From: Maritalea myrionectae DSM 19524
Lineage (GTDB): Bacteria; Pseudomonadota; Alphaproteobacteria; Rhizobiales; Devosiaceae
Assembly: GCF_000423365.1 (NCBI RefSeq)
Contig: NZ_AUHV01000002.1
Coordinates: forward strand, 667,270 to 731,269
DNA length: 64,000 nucleotides
Direction: 5' to 3'
The stretch's first letter is position 1, and each line of letters begins with the position of its first letter. The notes beneath the pieces were generated by a model that saw nothing but the letters and a program-made list of their open reading frames with translations, did not search any database and was not told the DNA's origin. The translations under genes and the position numbers were made by a program. This document shows positions 35,701 to 45,960 of the stretch, piece by piece.

Positions 35701-35832
35701 AATGTCATCCTCTTTAGAGCTCGCACTCGAATTCAGTAATCAGGCCGAGAAACCAGCATTTGTCTGACTGGTTGTTTCCTCCCGGACTGCGGGCACCCTA
35801 TTGCTCTGTGCTAATGGTTTTATGTCTTTTAA

Positions 35833-35850
35833 ATGACAATTAGATGACAG
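35833..35850 (-). promoter_or_regulatory. Pho box (PhoB binding site) of the pst operon
   Basis: On the minus strand this reads CTGTCATCTAATTGTCAT, two 7-base half-sites (CTGTCAT, TTGTCAT) with the standard 4-base spacing, near-perfect to consensus. A weaker third half-site-like AAGACAT follows at the same spacing. It lies upstream of pstS, so PhoB should induce pstSCAB-phoU-phoB. Confidence 0.88.
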
Positions 35851-35918
35851 TATAAGTGTTTGTATTCGCTTATATTTTTTGAACTCCCATTGTGGGCAAC
35901 GGTGCTAGATGACAGCTA

Positions 35919-37214
35919 TTATAACGGCAAAAAGACGCTGATCTCGGTGCCCTCGCCGACCACAGAACTGATCCGCAACTCGCCGCGATGCCTGCTCACA
36001 ATGTGTTTCACGATGGCAAGGCCCAGCCCTGTGCCCTTTTTGCGGCGCGATGATTCTGCATCCACACGATAGAATCGTTCTGTTAGGCGCGGCACGTGTT
36101 CTGCCGGGATGCCCGGGCCATTGTCTTTGACGGTGATCCGAACTTCATGATTGTGGTGATCCGGCTCTTTTTCCAAGCGCACCTCTACCTGCCCGCCTTC
36201 GTGGCCATATTTGATGGCATTTTCGAGCAGGTTTGTGACCACTTGCGTAAGCTCGTTACGGTCACCGGTCACTTCCGTGCCCTCAAGTTGGTTGGAGAAA
36301 CTCAACTCGGCTTTATTTTCGGTGATTTGCGGCTGCAGCATTTCAATCGATTCTTTGATCAATTTGCCCAAATCCACCTTGGTGGTCGGGCGTTGGTGCT
36401 GGCGCAACTCAATGCGCGAGAGCGACAATAAATCATCGATAAGCCGCGACATGCGCTCGGCTTGCCCGCGCATAATGCCCAGAAAGTGGTCGCGTGCTTT
36501 AGCATCATTGGCGGCGGGCCCCATCAACGTATCCAAAAATCCCATTAACGATGTGAGCGGCGTGCGCAATTCATGACTGGCATTGGCCACAAAATCGGCG
36601 CGCATTTGATCCAATGACCGCTGCTCGGTCTGATTATCGATGGTCACCACAAATAGGTTTGCTCGCGGGGTGGGCGCAATGCCTGGTTTTTGCACTTCAA
36701 GGGGCACAGCACTCACCTTGTACCAACTGGCGGCAGGCACAGTTTCTCGAAACTCGCCAACCGCGCGATCATTCTCAGCGATCGCTTTTTCAATCGTGTT
36801 CAACAAAAGTGGATTGCGCAGCGAAAACGACAAAGGGTCGCCGATAGAGGTGGACGGAAACTCCCCCGCTGCGGCCTTGTTGCGATAACGCAGGATGACC
36901 CGATGATCTACAATCAGGCAAGGGTCTGGCAAGGCTTCAGCAAAGCGCTTTGTCGACGTATCAGGCCATAGGGACGGTGCATGGTCATAATTGCCCACAG
37001 ACGGCACCAGATGAGCGCGACGCGGCACGGCAATGGCGGCCAAAAAGATCACACCAAAGGATAGAATGGCTTGGACGAGCGTGAGCCGCTCACCCAAATA
37101 GAGCGCCAAAAACACCAGCGAGCAGGCCAAAAGCACCCATCGCGCGGCGTAAAACCGGTCGCGCCAGCGAATAGTAAGACTGCGATTTGGGGCGGATGAA
37201 TCCATACCACTCAT
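35919..37214 (-). CDS. phoR: phosphate regulon sensor histidine kinase PhoR
   Basis: 431 residues. Two N-terminal membrane helices (about 25-45 and 48-66), a PAS-like region (about 95-195), the phospho-acceptor His in ADFVANASHELRTPLTSLMGFLDTL, and a HATPase domain with N box (VTNLLENAIKYG), G1 (VKDNGPGIPAEHV) and G2 (GTGLGLAIVKHI). It phosphorylates PhoB when phosphate is low. It precedes pstS on the same strand, separated by 218 bases with the Pho box, so its own expression is probably separate and constitutive. Confidence 0.93.
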   Translation of the reverse strand: MSGMDSSAPNRSLTIRWRDRFYAARWVLLACSLVFLALYLGERLTLVQAILSFGVIFLAAIAVPRRAHLVPSVGNYDHAPSLWPDTSTKRFAEALPDPCLIVDHRVILRYRNKAAAGEFPSTSIGDPLSFSLRNPLLLNTIEKAIAENDRAVGEFRETVPAASWYKVSAVPLEVQKPGIAPTPRANLFVVTIDNQTEQRSLDQMRADFVANASHELRTPLTSLMGFLDTLMGPAANDAKARDHFLGIMRGQAERMSRLIDDLLSLSRIELRQHQRPTTKVDLGKLIKESIEMLQPQITENKAELSFSNQLEGTEVTGDRNELTQVVTNLLENAIKYGHEGGQVEVRLEKEPDHHNHEVRITVKDNGPGIPAEHVPRLTERFYRVDAESSRRKKGTGLGLAIVKHIVSRHRGELRISSVVGEGTEISVFLPL

Positions 37215-37433
37215 TTTATATCCTAATAGAACTGATCGAAATATCCGACCTGATTTAGTCAGTCATTATGAAGTTTCAACGACAAAGACTTTAGACTTAT
37301 GGCCAAACGGCCCGCGCACAATGCTTTTTTCAGTTCATTCAAGTCTTTACGGCGACGCACCGGCACCATAGACTTTGCACTATTCTAGCCATTACATCCG
37401 CTTCCAATAAACTGAAAAGGGATAAAGCGCAAA

Positions 37434-38282
37434 TTGACCCAATTTGATTTAGACCATCCAGAACTGCCCGATCATGTGAAAGACCGGGCCTTTGCATCTG
37501 GCAATTATCCCTATGATGACAAGCTGAAGCGCAAAAAATATGACGCGCATTTGGAAGCGCTTCAAATAGAACTCACCAAGCTGCAAAGCCATTTGCAGGC
37601 AAGTGGCGAGCGGGTGGTTTTGGTGTTTGAGGGCCGTGATGCGGCGGGCAAAGGTGGGTCGATCCGCCGTTATATTCACTATTTGAATCCCCGCCACAAC
37701 CGCGTGGTTGCGCTTTCAAAGCCGACAGAGACCGAACAGGGACAATGGTATTTTCAACGCTATGTCTCGCACTTCCCAACCCGTGGCGAACAAGTACTAT
37801 TTGATCGGTCATGGTATAACCGAGCCGTGGTGGAACCTGTGATGGGGTTTTGCACGCCTGAACAAACCGAGCGCTTCTATCAACAATTGCCCGACGTCGA
37901 GCGCATGATTGTTAAAGAAGGTATCCACTTCTTCAAGTTCTGGCTGAATATCGGGCAGGAAATGCAGCTCAAGCGCTTTCATGATCGGCGACATAGTCCC
38001 CTAAAACATTGGAAGCTCAGCCCGGTTGATCTGCGCGCGCTTGAAAAGTGGGAAGACTATTCCGCTGCACGCAACGAAATGCTGGAACGCAGCGATTTTG
38101 ACTTTGCGCCGTGGACCGTTGTGCGCGCCAACGACAAACGTCGCGCTCGACTCGGGGTTATTCAAACCGTTGTGTCGAAGGTTGCCTATCAAGGGCAGGA
38201 CCGCGACGCAATTGGGGAAATTGATGCGCAAATTGTGCAGTCGGCAGAAACATTTTTGAGCCACTGCCCCAAAGACGAATAA
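37434..38282 (+). CDS. ppk2: polyphosphate kinase 2 family protein
   Basis: 282 residues beginning at a TTG codon; no in-frame ATG or GTG gives a plausible shorter protein, and AAAAGGGA lies about 10 bases upstream. Walker A is [15 protein letters not shown] (66-79) and Walker [11 protein letters not shown] (121-130), with [11 protein letters not shown] between them and [18 protein letters not shown] later, all typical of one-domain PPK2. It makes or uses polyphosphate to phosphorylate nucleoside diphosphates (or monophosphates). Its place next to the phosphate regulon fits phosphate storage; no Pho box was seen upstream. Divergent from phoR. Confidence 0.93.
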   Translation: MTQFDLDHPELPDHVKDRAFASGNYPYDDKLKRKKYDAHLEALQIELTKLQSHLQASGERVVLVFEGRDAAGKGGSIRRYIHYLNPRHNRVVALSKPTETEQGQWYFQRYVSHFPTRGEQVLFDRSWYNRAVVEPVMGFCTPEQTERFYQQLPDVERMIVKEGIHFFKFWLNIGQEMQLKRFHDRRHSPLKHWKLSPVDLRALEKWEDYSAARNEMLERSDFDFAPWTVVRANDKRRARLGVIQTVVSKVAYQGQDRDAIGEIDAQIVQSAETFLSHCPKDE

Positions 38283-38305
38283 GGCGCGGAAAACCGCGCC
38301 TTTTT
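38283..38305 (+). terminator. intrinsic terminator of ppk2
   Basis: GGCGCGG-AAAA-CCGCGCC followed by five T, directly after the ppk2 stop codon. Confidence 0.92.
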
Positions 38306-38307
38306 AT

Positions 38308-39015
38308 TTATGCCATTGTGTCGATTTGAATGCGGTTATCTGGAACAACCACAATGGGTGAGCCCGACGGCACACGCTTATAAAAATCAACAATGTCATG
38401 GTTGGTCATGCGGATACAGCCAGATGAGGCAGCTGTGCCGATGGTCCACCATTCAGGCGAGCCGTGAATACGGTATAGGGTGTCGCGGCCATCTTTGAAG
38501 ATGTAAAGCGCGCGAGCGCCGAGTGGGTTGTCCAAGCCTGGAGGCTGGCCCTCACGCCATTTTTCAAGCGTTGGATCACGTTCGATCATTTCGCTCGGGG
38601 GCGTCCAAGTGGGCCATGGGCGCTTAAATTGTACCTTGGCACGGCCGGACCAGGTAAAGCCTGCTTTGCCAACACCAATGCCATAGCGCATGGCTTGGCC
38701 ATTATCCAAGGTGAGGTAGAGGAAACGATTTGGCGTGTCGACAACAATCGTGCCAGGCACTTCGCCAAACGGATCATCCACAACTTGACGCCACAGGCTG
38801 CGATCCAAACGGTTTGCAGGGATGGCAGGAACGGTGTAGCCATTATCCGTGAAGGACGCGAAACGCAGCAAATCGGGATCAGGCGTATTCACCTTTGGCC
38901 CTTCTGCCATTCTGGCGCTGCTCGCACCACAGCCCGTCAAGACAGCGGACATTGCCGCGCCTGACAAAAGCATCGAAAACTGTCGACGTGATAAATTCAC
39001 TTGTATCTCTCTCAT
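38308..39015 (-). CDS. L,D-transpeptidase (YkuD domain), lipoprotein-like
   Basis: 235 residues from the ATG at 39015. The N-terminus NLSRRQFSMLLSGAAMSAVLTGC has twin arginines and a lipobox ending at Cys29, so it is probably an exported lipoprotein. The YkuD catalytic motif HGSPEWWTIGTAASSGCIRM gives the His and the nucleophile Cys. It should form 3-3 cross-links in peptidoglycan or attach proteins to it. The frame is open to 39105 but without start signals. Its 3' end meets the ppk2 terminator. Confidence 0.9.
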   Translation of the reverse strand: MREIQVNLSRRQFSMLLSGAAMSAVLTGCGASSARMAEGPKVNTPDPDLLRFASFTDNGYTVPAIPANRLDRSLWRQVVDDPFGEVPGTIVVDTPNRFLYLTLDNGQAMRYGIGVGKAGFTWSGRAKVQFKRPWPTWTPPSEMIERDPTLEKWREGQPPGLDNPLGARALYIFKDGRDTLYRIHGSPEWWTIGTAASSGCIRMTNHDIVDFYKRVPSGSPIVVVPDNRIQIDTMA

Positions 39016-39154
39016 CCACAAAAAAAGCCGCCACGAGGTGACGGTGAAGAATTGATTGCAATCTATATCAGATTTCAATTCAATTATAGAGCATCTATGC
39101 CACACTCATGTAAATTTCTCATACAATAACACGCACGTTTTTGTGAAGTTCCAT

Positions 39155-39940
39155 TCAATGAGGGAATTTCCCGCCGAGCTTTGTCGTGACGCGGTGCGCT
39201 GCATTGATGACCATTTCGGCCAATTCAGCCGTTCGCTCCTGCGTGACGCGCACCGTGGGGCCGGATATGGACAGTGCACAAACAGGCTCCGCAAACTCAT
39301 TAAAAACCGGTGCTGCGATGCAGCGCAACCCCAAGGACTGCTCCTCATCATCCACAGCAAAGCCTTGATTTTTAACGGTTTCAAGTTCGTTTTCAAATGC
39401 AGGCAAATCCAAAATGGTTTTGTCGGTCAGGCGCGGGAAATGAAGGTTGGCCGTTAGGTTGTCGACCTCCTCGGCCGCGCCGAAGGCGAGCATGGCTTTG
39501 CCGACCGCACTGGCGTGCAATGGCCCGACACTGCCGATTTTCACTGCCATGCGCATTACTTCATCACATTCAATCTGTGCCACAAATACAACAGTGCCGC
39601 GATTGAGAATCGCCAAATTGACGGTTTCACCTGATTCTTGCATCAGCCGACGCATGGGCGCGCGAGCTGCAGCAACAAATTCCCGTCGGTGCAGGAACGC
39701 CGCGCCGATTTGGAACGCGCCAAGGCCAATTTGCCACGCGCCCGCCTGCGCATCAAAGGCCACCATCCCCTGCCCTTCCAGCGCACCAAGCAATCTATGG
39801 GTGGTAGAGGGCGCAAGATCGGCCTGCTGTGCCAAAGCGCCCAAGGCTATACCCTCAGGCGCGTCAGCGATGATGTTGAGCAAGCCAAAAGCCCGGTCCA
39901 GCGATTGCACAGGGCTTTTGCTTTGCTTTTTGTCGGCCAT
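39155..39940 (-). CDS. IclR-family transcriptional regulator
   Basis: 261 residues: N-terminal winged helix (VQSLDRAFGLLNIIADAPEGIALGALAQQADLAPSTTHRLLGALEGQGMV) and a C-terminal IclR effector domain (PMRRLMQESGETVNLAILNRGTVVFVAQIEC, LHASAVGKAMLAFG, GLRCIAAPVFNEFAEPVCALSISGP). The ATG follows the malate synthase stop codon directly (TAG-ATG), so the two are translationally coupled. It likely regulates glyoxylate/malate synthase expression, as E. coli IclR does for aceBAK; direct evidence is only the linkage. Confidence 0.92.
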   Translation of the reverse strand: MADKKQSKSPVQSLDRAFGLLNIIADAPEGIALGALAQQADLAPSTTHRLLGALEGQGMVAFDAQAGAWQIGLGAFQIGAAFLHRREFVAAARAPMRRLMQESGETVNLAILNRGTVVFVAQIECDEVMRMAVKIGSVGPLHASAVGKAMLAFGAAEEVDNLTANLHFPRLTDKTILDLPAFENELETVKNQGFAVDDEEQSLGLRCIAAPVFNEFAEPVCALSISGPTVRVTQERTAELAEMVINAAHRVTTKLGGKFPH

Positions 39941-42112
39941 CTATGCGTTGGCCTTTGCTTCAAGACGGCGGCGATGCAAGATCGGCTCCGTATAACCGGA
40001 AGGCTGGTTGGCGCCCTCGAACACCAGTTCGCAGGCAGCGGCGAAGGCGACGGATTTATCAAAATTGTCGGCCATTGGCTGATAGGCCGGATCGCCTTGG
40101 TTTTGCTCATCCACTTTTGCGGCCATTTTCTTCATGGCCTGCATCACCTGATCCTCATCCACCAGACCGTGCAACAGCCAGTTTGCGATATGCTGTGCGG
40201 AAATACGCAGGGTGGCGCGGTCTTCCATCAAGCCCACATCATTGATGTCCGGCACTTTGGAACAACCAACACCCTGCTCGACCCAACGCACCACATAGCC
40301 CAAAATGCCTTGGGCATTGTTTTCAAGCTCGTGTTGCACTTCATCCGCTGAAAGGTTGCGCCCCCCGAGCAATGGAGGAGTCAAAATATCGTCAAGGGCA
40401 GCTTTAGCGCGGGATTTCAACTGGTCCTGCACTGAAAACACATCGATCTGGTGATAGTGTGTGGCATGCAACACCGCAGCTGTGGGCGACGGCACCCACG
40501 CGCAATTCGCCCCGGCCTTCAAATGGTCGGTCTTGGCTTCGAGCATTTTTGCCATTTCATCAGGCATGGCCCACATGCCTTTACCGATCTGCGCTTTTTG
40601 CGAAAATCCAGTTTCAAGGCCCGTGTCCACGTTCCAATTCTCATAAGCGGTGAGCCATTTGGCGCCTTTAATGTCGCCCTTTGGTAGAACAGGCCCTGCC
40701 TGCATCGAGGTGTGGATTTCATCGCCTGTGCGATCCAAAAAGCCCGTATTGATGAACACAACCCGGTTTTGCACCGCGCGGATACATTCTTTCAGATTGA
40801 CGGTGGTGCGGCGCTCTTCATCCATCACACCCACTTTTATGGTGTGACGCTCCAAGCCATAGGCGTCTTCCACCCGATCAAACAATTCATCGGTGAGTGC
40901 AGCCTCTTCCGGGCCGTGCATTTTTGGCTTTACGATATAGATCGACCCCGCACGTGAATTTCGCGGGCCGCTCTCTTTGTTCAAATCGTGCAAGGCGCAC
41001 AGCACGGTGATCATTGCATCGAGCATGCCCTCAGGCACTTCTTCATCATTGGCAAAGAGTACAGCATTGTTGGTCATTAAATGCCCGACATTGCGCACAA
41101 GCATCAAAGAACGACCGGGCAATGTGATATTGCCGCCATCGGGCGTTTGAAAACCCAAGTCGCCATTGAGGGAGCGCACCATCTCTTTGCCGTTTTTGGT
41201 GAAGCTAGATTGCAGATCCCCCTTCATCAGCCCGAGCCAGTTGCGATAAACTTCTGCTTTGTCTTGCGCATCAACCGCCGCGACGGAGTCCTCACAATCC
41301 TGAATGGTGGTCAACGCCGCCTCTAGCACAACGTCCTTCACACCCGCGCCACTTTGCTGGCCGATCGGATCGGACTTATCGATCACCACTTCAATATGCA
41401 GACCATTATTGGCAAATAAATAGCCCTGCCCGGCTTTGGATTGGCGGGTGCCTAAGAATTGGCTTGGATCTTTGAGTGGAATATCGGCACCATCAATAAT
41501 GGCGAGGAGATTTTGCCCGTCGAGCTTATAGCCGGATGCGTCGGCATGTTTTCCTTTGCTCAAGGGAATGGCCTGATCCAAGAAGGCAGCGGCGCGCGCG
41601 ATCACTTCCGCACCGCGCTTTTCGTTGTAGGCTTTGCCGGGGGCTAACTCGCCCTCAGTTGCGATGGCGTCGGTGCCATAAAGCCCGTCATATAGCGATC
41701 CCCAGCGTGCATTGGCCGCATTTAGGGCAAAGCGGGCATTCATCACCGGCACCACAAGTTGAGGGCCAGCGACTTTGGCGATTTCATCGTCTACATTCTG
41801 CGTGCCGATCTCAAAGTCCGCGCCTTCTGCGACCAGATAGCCGATGGCTTTGAGAAACTTTTTGTAGGCGGCCGCATTCCAATCTGCGCCCTTATGCGCA
41901 AGGTGGTAATCATCAATCTGTTGTTGCAGCTTTTCGCGCTTGGCCAACAGTTCCTTATTGCGCGGTGCCAGGTCCGCCAGGATTTTTTCAAAGTTCGACC
42001 ATACCTGATCTGCGTCGATATTCAGACCCGGCAGAATTTCCTTCTCAACCAAACTGGCCAATGGCTTGGCCACCTTGAGTTGACCAATTTCAATATAATC
42101 AGATTCGCGCAT
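39941..42112 (-). CDS. glcB: malate synthase G
   Basis: 723 residues, the monomeric G-type length. Recognisable stretches are [30 protein letters not shown]-like (near 120-150), [42 protein letters not shown] and the catalytic region [22 protein letters not shown]; the C-terminal cap has [28 protein letters not shown]. It joins glyoxylate and acetyl-CoA to malate. It heads a two-gene unit with the IclR regulator. Confidence 0.96.
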   Translation of the reverse strand: MRESDYIEIGQLKVAKPLASLVEKEILPGLNIDADQVWSNFEKILADLAPRNKELLAKREKLQQQIDDYHLAHKGADWNAAAYKKFLKAIGYLVAEGADFEIGTQNVDDEIAKVAGPQLVVPVMNARFALNAANARWGSLYDGLYGTDAIATEGELAPGKAYNEKRGAEVIARAAAFLDQAIPLSKGKHADASGYKLDGQNLLAIIDGADIPLKDPSQFLGTRQSKAGQGYLFANNGLHIEVVIDKSDPIGQQSGAGVKDVVLEAALTTIQDCEDSVAAVDAQDKAEVYRNWLGLMKGDLQSSFTKNGKEMVRSLNGDLGFQTPDGGNITLPGRSLMLVRNVGHLMTNNAVLFANDEEVPEGMLDAMITVLCALHDLNKESGPRNSRAGSIYIVKPKMHGPEEAALTDELFDRVEDAYGLERHTIKVGVMDEERRTTVNLKECIRAVQNRVVFINTGFLDRTGDEIHTSMQAGPVLPKGDIKGAKWLTAYENWNVDTGLETGFSQKAQIGKGMWAMPDEMAKMLEAKTDHLKAGANCAWVPSPTAAVLHATHYHQIDVFSVQDQLKSRAKAALDDILTPPLLGGRNLSADEVQHELENNAQGILGYVVRWVEQGVGCSKVPDINDVGLMEDRATLRISAQHIANWLLHGLVDEDQVMQAMKKMAAKVDEQNQGDPAYQPMADNFDKSVAFAAACELVFEGANQPSGYTEPILHRRRLEAKANA

Positions 42113-42203
42113 ATGCCTGTCCTCGCCAATTTATTTTGAGCGAGTTTAGGCAATTTGGTAGGTTTATGTCAATTCTAATGGAATTGATTTCCATAATATG
42201 GAA

Positions 42204-42584
42204 TTATACTTTAGGCGGCGTTCTGCGGGTCACAATAAACAGTGCGGCACCCCCTAAACATGCCCCTTGAATGGCCAGCAATTTCCAATTCAGACCGATC
42301 AGAACACTGATCGAGAACACCACTGCCATGGTTGTCACCGCGGTAATTTTCGCGCGAGTCGATATGGCGTGATATTTTTCCCAATCAGCGATGGGCGGGC
42401 CAAGCTGGGGATGTTCAATCAACCATGTGTGAATTTTCTCATTTGATCGCGCGAACCCAAACGCCGCCAAAATCAAAAAGGGTGTCGTGGGCAGAATTGG
42501 CAAAAACACCCCGATAAACCCAAGCCCAAGACTGGTCCAGGCGACCGCGGCCCAAAACAAACGCCAAAATCTACTATCCGACAC
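42204..42584 (-). CDS. DUF454 (YbaN-type) small membrane protein
   Basis: 126 residues with an N-terminal helix (LFWAAVAWTSLGLGFIGVFLPILPTTPFLILAAFGFARS) and two C-terminal helices (TAVTTMAVVFSISVLIGL, LLAIQGACLGGAALFIV). The PILPTTPFLILAAFGFARSNEKIHTWLIEHPQLGP stretch is the DUF454/YbaN hallmark. Function unknown in general. Monocistronic. Confidence 0.9.
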   Translation of the reverse strand: MSDSRFWRLFWAAVAWTSLGLGFIGVFLPILPTTPFLILAAFGFARSNEKIHTWLIEHPQLGPPIADWEKYHAISTRAKITAVTTMAVVFSISVLIGLNWKLLAIQGACLGGAALFIVTRRTPPKV

Positions 42585-42713
42585 AGAATCACCCTTTTTT
42601 GCGCATCATGTCGAGTTGACAGAGGAAAATAAATATGATTTTTATACTCATGTTTAGATGTCACCTGCCTGAGACATCCTTTTGTCCACATCCCCCCTAA
42701 ATTGCCCGTGGAC

Positions 42714-42744
42714 AAAAAAAGGCCCGGTTCGTTGGAACCGGGCC
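42714..42744 (-). terminator. intrinsic terminator of the MCP gene
   Basis: GGCCCGGTTC and GAACCGGGCC form a perfect 10-bp stem with a 4-base loop, followed on the minus strand by seven T (42714-42720). It lies 29 bases after the MCP stop. Confidence 0.95.
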
Positions 42745-42772
42745 TTAAATTTATTCAGGTTGAGCGCTGTGC

Positions 42773-45310
42773 TTAGAACTCTTTCCAATCAGCATCTTCC
42801 TGCTCGTCTTCTTCCTGCTTTACCGCAGCGTTGCCGCGGGTGAGGTAAGACTTGGCAGCGGTGACAACTTTTTGCTGCAACCCTTTAATGCCTGTTTGCT
42901 GCGGTGCCGCCGCTGGAGCCGCTGCTGGAGCAGAGACGTGCTCGCTGCCGCTGGCATCGGTGACAAACACATCGACAATTGCATCCAGCTCAGAAGCTTG
43001 CGCCTCAGTTTGCTCGATTGCGGCGTTGGTTTCCTCAACCAACGCGGCGTTGCGCTGGGTCATGTCATCCATTTGCGCCACAGATGTTGTGATTTGCTCG
43101 ATTGAGGTGGCTTGCGCCTTACTCTTATCGGCAATCGAAACCATGATCGCATTGTTTGAACGGGCAGCTTCAAGCATTGATTCCAAGTTCGAAGCAGCTT
43201 CAGCCACCAGCTTGGTGCCATCCTCTACTTCAGAAACAGATTGCTCGATCAGCTTCTTCACGTCAGAAGATGCATTTGCTGCTGATTGCGCCAAGCGCCG
43301 AACTTCGACAGCAACCACCGCGAAGCCTTTACCTGCTTCACCGGCCCGCGCCGCTTCAACTGACGCGTTCAAGGCCAATAGGTTGGTTTGGAACGCAATG
43401 TCGTCAATCATGCCAATGATGTTCGAGATCTGGTTTGAAGAGGATGTGATCCGCTCCATCGCCTCGTTGGCCTGGCGCATCACTTCGCCACCTTTTTCAG
43501 CTGTCTCACGCACCTGATCCGCATTGGTGCTGGCGTCAGATGCTTCCTTGGCGTTTTCAAGCACCGTCTTCGACAATTCATTCATTGTCATGGATGTTTG
43601 ATTGATCGTTGCCGCTTGTTCATTTGTGCGGCTGGAAAGATCGTTGGCACCTGCGAGAATTTCGCTGGTCGCAACTTTCAACGCGCGTGAAGTTGACCGC
43701 AATTGACCGATAACATCGCTCAATTTTGAGTTCACGCGGTTTGTGTCGGTTTTCAACTGGTCGAACGCGCCCTTATATTCGCCTTCCATGCGCACCGTCA
43801 GGTTTGCATCTGCAAGAGCAGAGAGCACTTTACCAGTTTCATTAATGCCACGATCAACTGTTTCAACCAAGCGGTTCACACCGTCAGCCAATGTATTCAA
43901 TTCCTGATCGGGGAACTCAGCCTGTACGCGACGAGAGAAATCGCCGTCGACCGCTGCGTCGACCACATCACCAAATGCACTTTGCAGTTCTTGCATCATG
44001 GATTGACGTTCAGCTGCACGCGATGCGGATGCTTCTTTTTCCGCTTCTGTCATCTGCTCAACTTTGATGCCGTTTTCACGGAAAACTTCGACGGCACGGG
44101 CCATTTCACCCAATTCGTCTTTGCCTTTGGTGCCGCGCACCTCAACATCCAGATCGCCATCAGCCAAAGCCCGCATTGTCTTTGTCAGGCGAGAGATTGG
44201 TACGGTGACGGTGCGTGTTGCCAACAAACCAGCAACAACGGCAATGGCCAACATAATCGCGCCCACGATCAGCATCATGTTGCGCATTTCAGCAACAGGC
44301 TGGAACAGTTCTTTTATATCCTGGGTGGCAACCATGGCCCACTTCACGCCAGCAAATTCAACTGGAACGGCTTCCACATGAACCTGATTACCGTCGATGC
44401 CCATGGCAATGGATTGTGCCGGCTCGCCCTCAAGCGCTTTTGAAACCGCTTCTGTTTCCAACGACGCGACGAACGCATCATTTTCTTCAGTAAATGTTGA
44501 ATCCACACGGAGCAATTGGTCGGTGCCAACAAGCAGTGTTTCACCTGTTTCGCCCAAGCCCTTTTTCAAATGAATGAAATCGGCGATGGTCTGATAAGGC
44601 ACGCCAAAGACCAACACACCAACAAAATCACCTTTTTCGTTGACGATTTTGGAGCCCATAAAGCTGGCTGGGGCGTCCCCATAATATGGGTATGGAGTGA
44701 AGTCTGTGAAGACGACACTGCCCACTTCAGAACTGGCCGCTTTTTGCAAAATGCTATCAAGCGGTGTGCCAGGTTCAATTTTCGTCGCAAAATCACGCTG
44801 CTTGAACACAGAATAGACCACAACACCATCTGTCGACAGCATCATAATGTCTTTATAGCCCGCATTGACGGCCTGGGTCGACAATTCAGGGTGAATACGT
44901 GAGTGCGCAAAGTCATAGTTGGTGAATTGCTTCGCGGTGTTCGCCAAATGACGTTCATTTTCCGCATTCGGGTTGTTATCAATAAACCCTTCTTGCAAAT
45001 AGGCCGTAGGATCGTCGGCATCGGCCTGTTCCCACGTTTTACGCAATTCGGTTGCGTTGGTCACCACATTTGGATCCTGCGCAGCTTTCACCAAGTCATT
45101 GGACATTTTGGTCAGCAAGTCAGAAAGGGTTTCGGCGCGAATGGACGCAATGGTCGACAATCGCTGCTGCGTAAGACTATTCACCGTGTTTTGTGACACC
45201 TGATAGCTCACAAAACCAACGCCAGCGCCCACCAAAAGCGCCGCCGATACGACAACAATCGGCAATTTCTTTGCGATTGTGATGGATGGCATCTTGAGTT
45301 TTTTGAACAT
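42773..45310 (-). CDS. methyl-accepting chemotaxis protein
   Basis: 845 residues. TM1 at about 15-36 ([20 protein letters not shown]), a periplasmic cache-type sensor to about 345, TM2 ([21 protein letters not shown]), HAMP domains ([21 protein letters not shown]; a second HAMP-like helix pair at about 475-560), then the signalling tip [40 protein letters not shown]. The C-terminus ends DWKEF, an x-W-x-x-F pentapeptide like the CheR/CheB docking tail of high-abundance receptors. Ligand unknown. It is last in the chemotaxis run but has its own terminator. Confidence 0.94.
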   Translation of the reverse strand: MFKKLKMPSITIAKKLPIVVVSAALLVGAGVGFVSYQVSQNTVNSLTQQRLSTIASIRAETLSDLLTKMSNDLVKAAQDPNVVTNATELRKTWEQADADDPTAYLQEGFIDNNPNAENERHLANTAKQFTNYDFAHSRIHPELSTQAVNAGYKDIMMLSTDGVVVYSVFKQRDFATKIEPGTPLDSILQKAASSEVGSVVFTDFTPYPYYGDAPASFMGSKIVNEKGDFVGVLVFGVPYQTIADFIHLKKGLGETGETLLVGTDQLLRVDSTFTEENDAFVASLETEAVSKALEGEPAQSIAMGIDGNQVHVEAVPVEFAGVKWAMVATQDIKELFQPVAEMRNMMLIVGAIMLAIAVVAGLLATRTVTVPISRLTKTMRALADGDLDVEVRGTKGKDELGEMARAVEVFRENGIKVEQMTEAEKEASASRAAERQSMMQELQSAFGDVVDAAVDGDFSRRVQAEFPDQELNTLADGVNRLVETVDRGINETGKVLSALADANLTVRMEGEYKGAFDQLKTDTNRVNSKLSDVIGQLRSTSRALKVATSEILAGANDLSSRTNEQAATINQTSMTMNELSKTVLENAKEASDASTNADQVRETAEKGGEVMRQANEAMERITSSSNQISNIIGMIDDIAFQTNLLALNASVEAARAGEAGKGFAVVAVEVRRLAQSAANASSDVKKLIEQSVSEVEDGTKLVAEAASNLESMLEAARSNNAIMVSIADKSKAQATSIEQITTSVAQMDDMTQRNAALVEETNAAIEQTEAQASELDAIVDVFVTDASGSEHVSAPAAAPAAAPQQTGIKGLQQKVVTAAKSYLTRGNAAVKQEEDEQEDADWKEF

Positions 45311-45419
45311 GCTCGCCCTTTTCTACCTTCTGTAGAATCTCCCCCAAATTTGCGATAATTTGAGCAAAATTCGCAATTCTTCAAAAAACAATCTAAAATG
45401 GAAATGCTAAACTTGTCTT

Positions 45420-45452
45420 AAAAAAAGGCCCAATTGCTAAGCAAATTGGGCC
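45420..45452 (-). terminator. intrinsic terminator of the cheY gene at 45484
   Basis: GGCCCAATT (45427-45435) and AATTGGGCC (45444-45452), 9-bp stem, 8-base loop, then seven T on the minus strand. Confidence 0.92.
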
Positions 45453-45483
45453 TTTAATACTTGTTCAAGCTTTAAATCGAGAC

Positions 45484-45873
45484 TTAGGTCAGCGCGCCGA
45501 TTACTGCCTCGATCTTTTTCTTCATTGTTCCCGCATCAAACGGCTTGATGACATAATTGTTCACCCCGCACGCGATGGCTTCTTTCACCTGCTCTTTATC
45601 GCCGCGTCCTGTGGCCATGATAAAGGGCATCTTGTTGGTTTTTGGATGTTTTCGAATAACCTTGAGCAAGGTCAACCCATCCACATCGTCCATGTTCCAA
45701 TCTGAAATAATCAGATCGACATTGGCCGATTCCAATTTGGTGAGCGCATCCCGACCGGACTTGGCTTCAATTACTGTTTTGAAGCCGAGCTGGTTCAGAA
45801 TGAATTTACAGATCCCGCGCATGGATTGCTGATCATCAACAATCAAAACGGTCATAGAACTGGCTTTAGGCAT
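45484..45873 (-). CDS. CheY-type response regulator
   Basis: 129 residues, receiver domain only. Acidic pair DD at 13-14, phospho-acceptor Asp58 (DLIISDWNMDDVDG), Thr/Ser in FIMATGRGDK and Lys in NNYVIKPFDAGTM. It is one of two CheY proteins in the cluster. In alphaproteobacteria one CheY usually binds the flagellar motor and another acts as a phosphate sink; which is which is not decidable here. It has its own terminator and an 87-bp gap from cheB. Confidence 0.92.
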   Translation of the reverse strand: MPKASSMTVLIVDDQQSMRGICKFILNQLGFKTVIEAKSGRDALTKLESANVDLIISDWNMDDVDGLTLLKVIRKHPKTNKMPFIMATGRGDKEQVKEAIACGVNNYVIKPFDAGTMKKKIEAVIGALT

Positions 45874-45960
45874 ACGCTTGGGCCTCTGACATATTCTTAG
45901 TTAACTTTAATTCAAATCGCATCATAAACGTCAAACCGTTACTAATATATCAATTCATGC

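Noticed and set aside
37215-37433. Pho box upstream of phoR or ppk2
   Set aside because: Only isolated fragments such as TCAGTCAT are present, without a second half-site at the required spacing.
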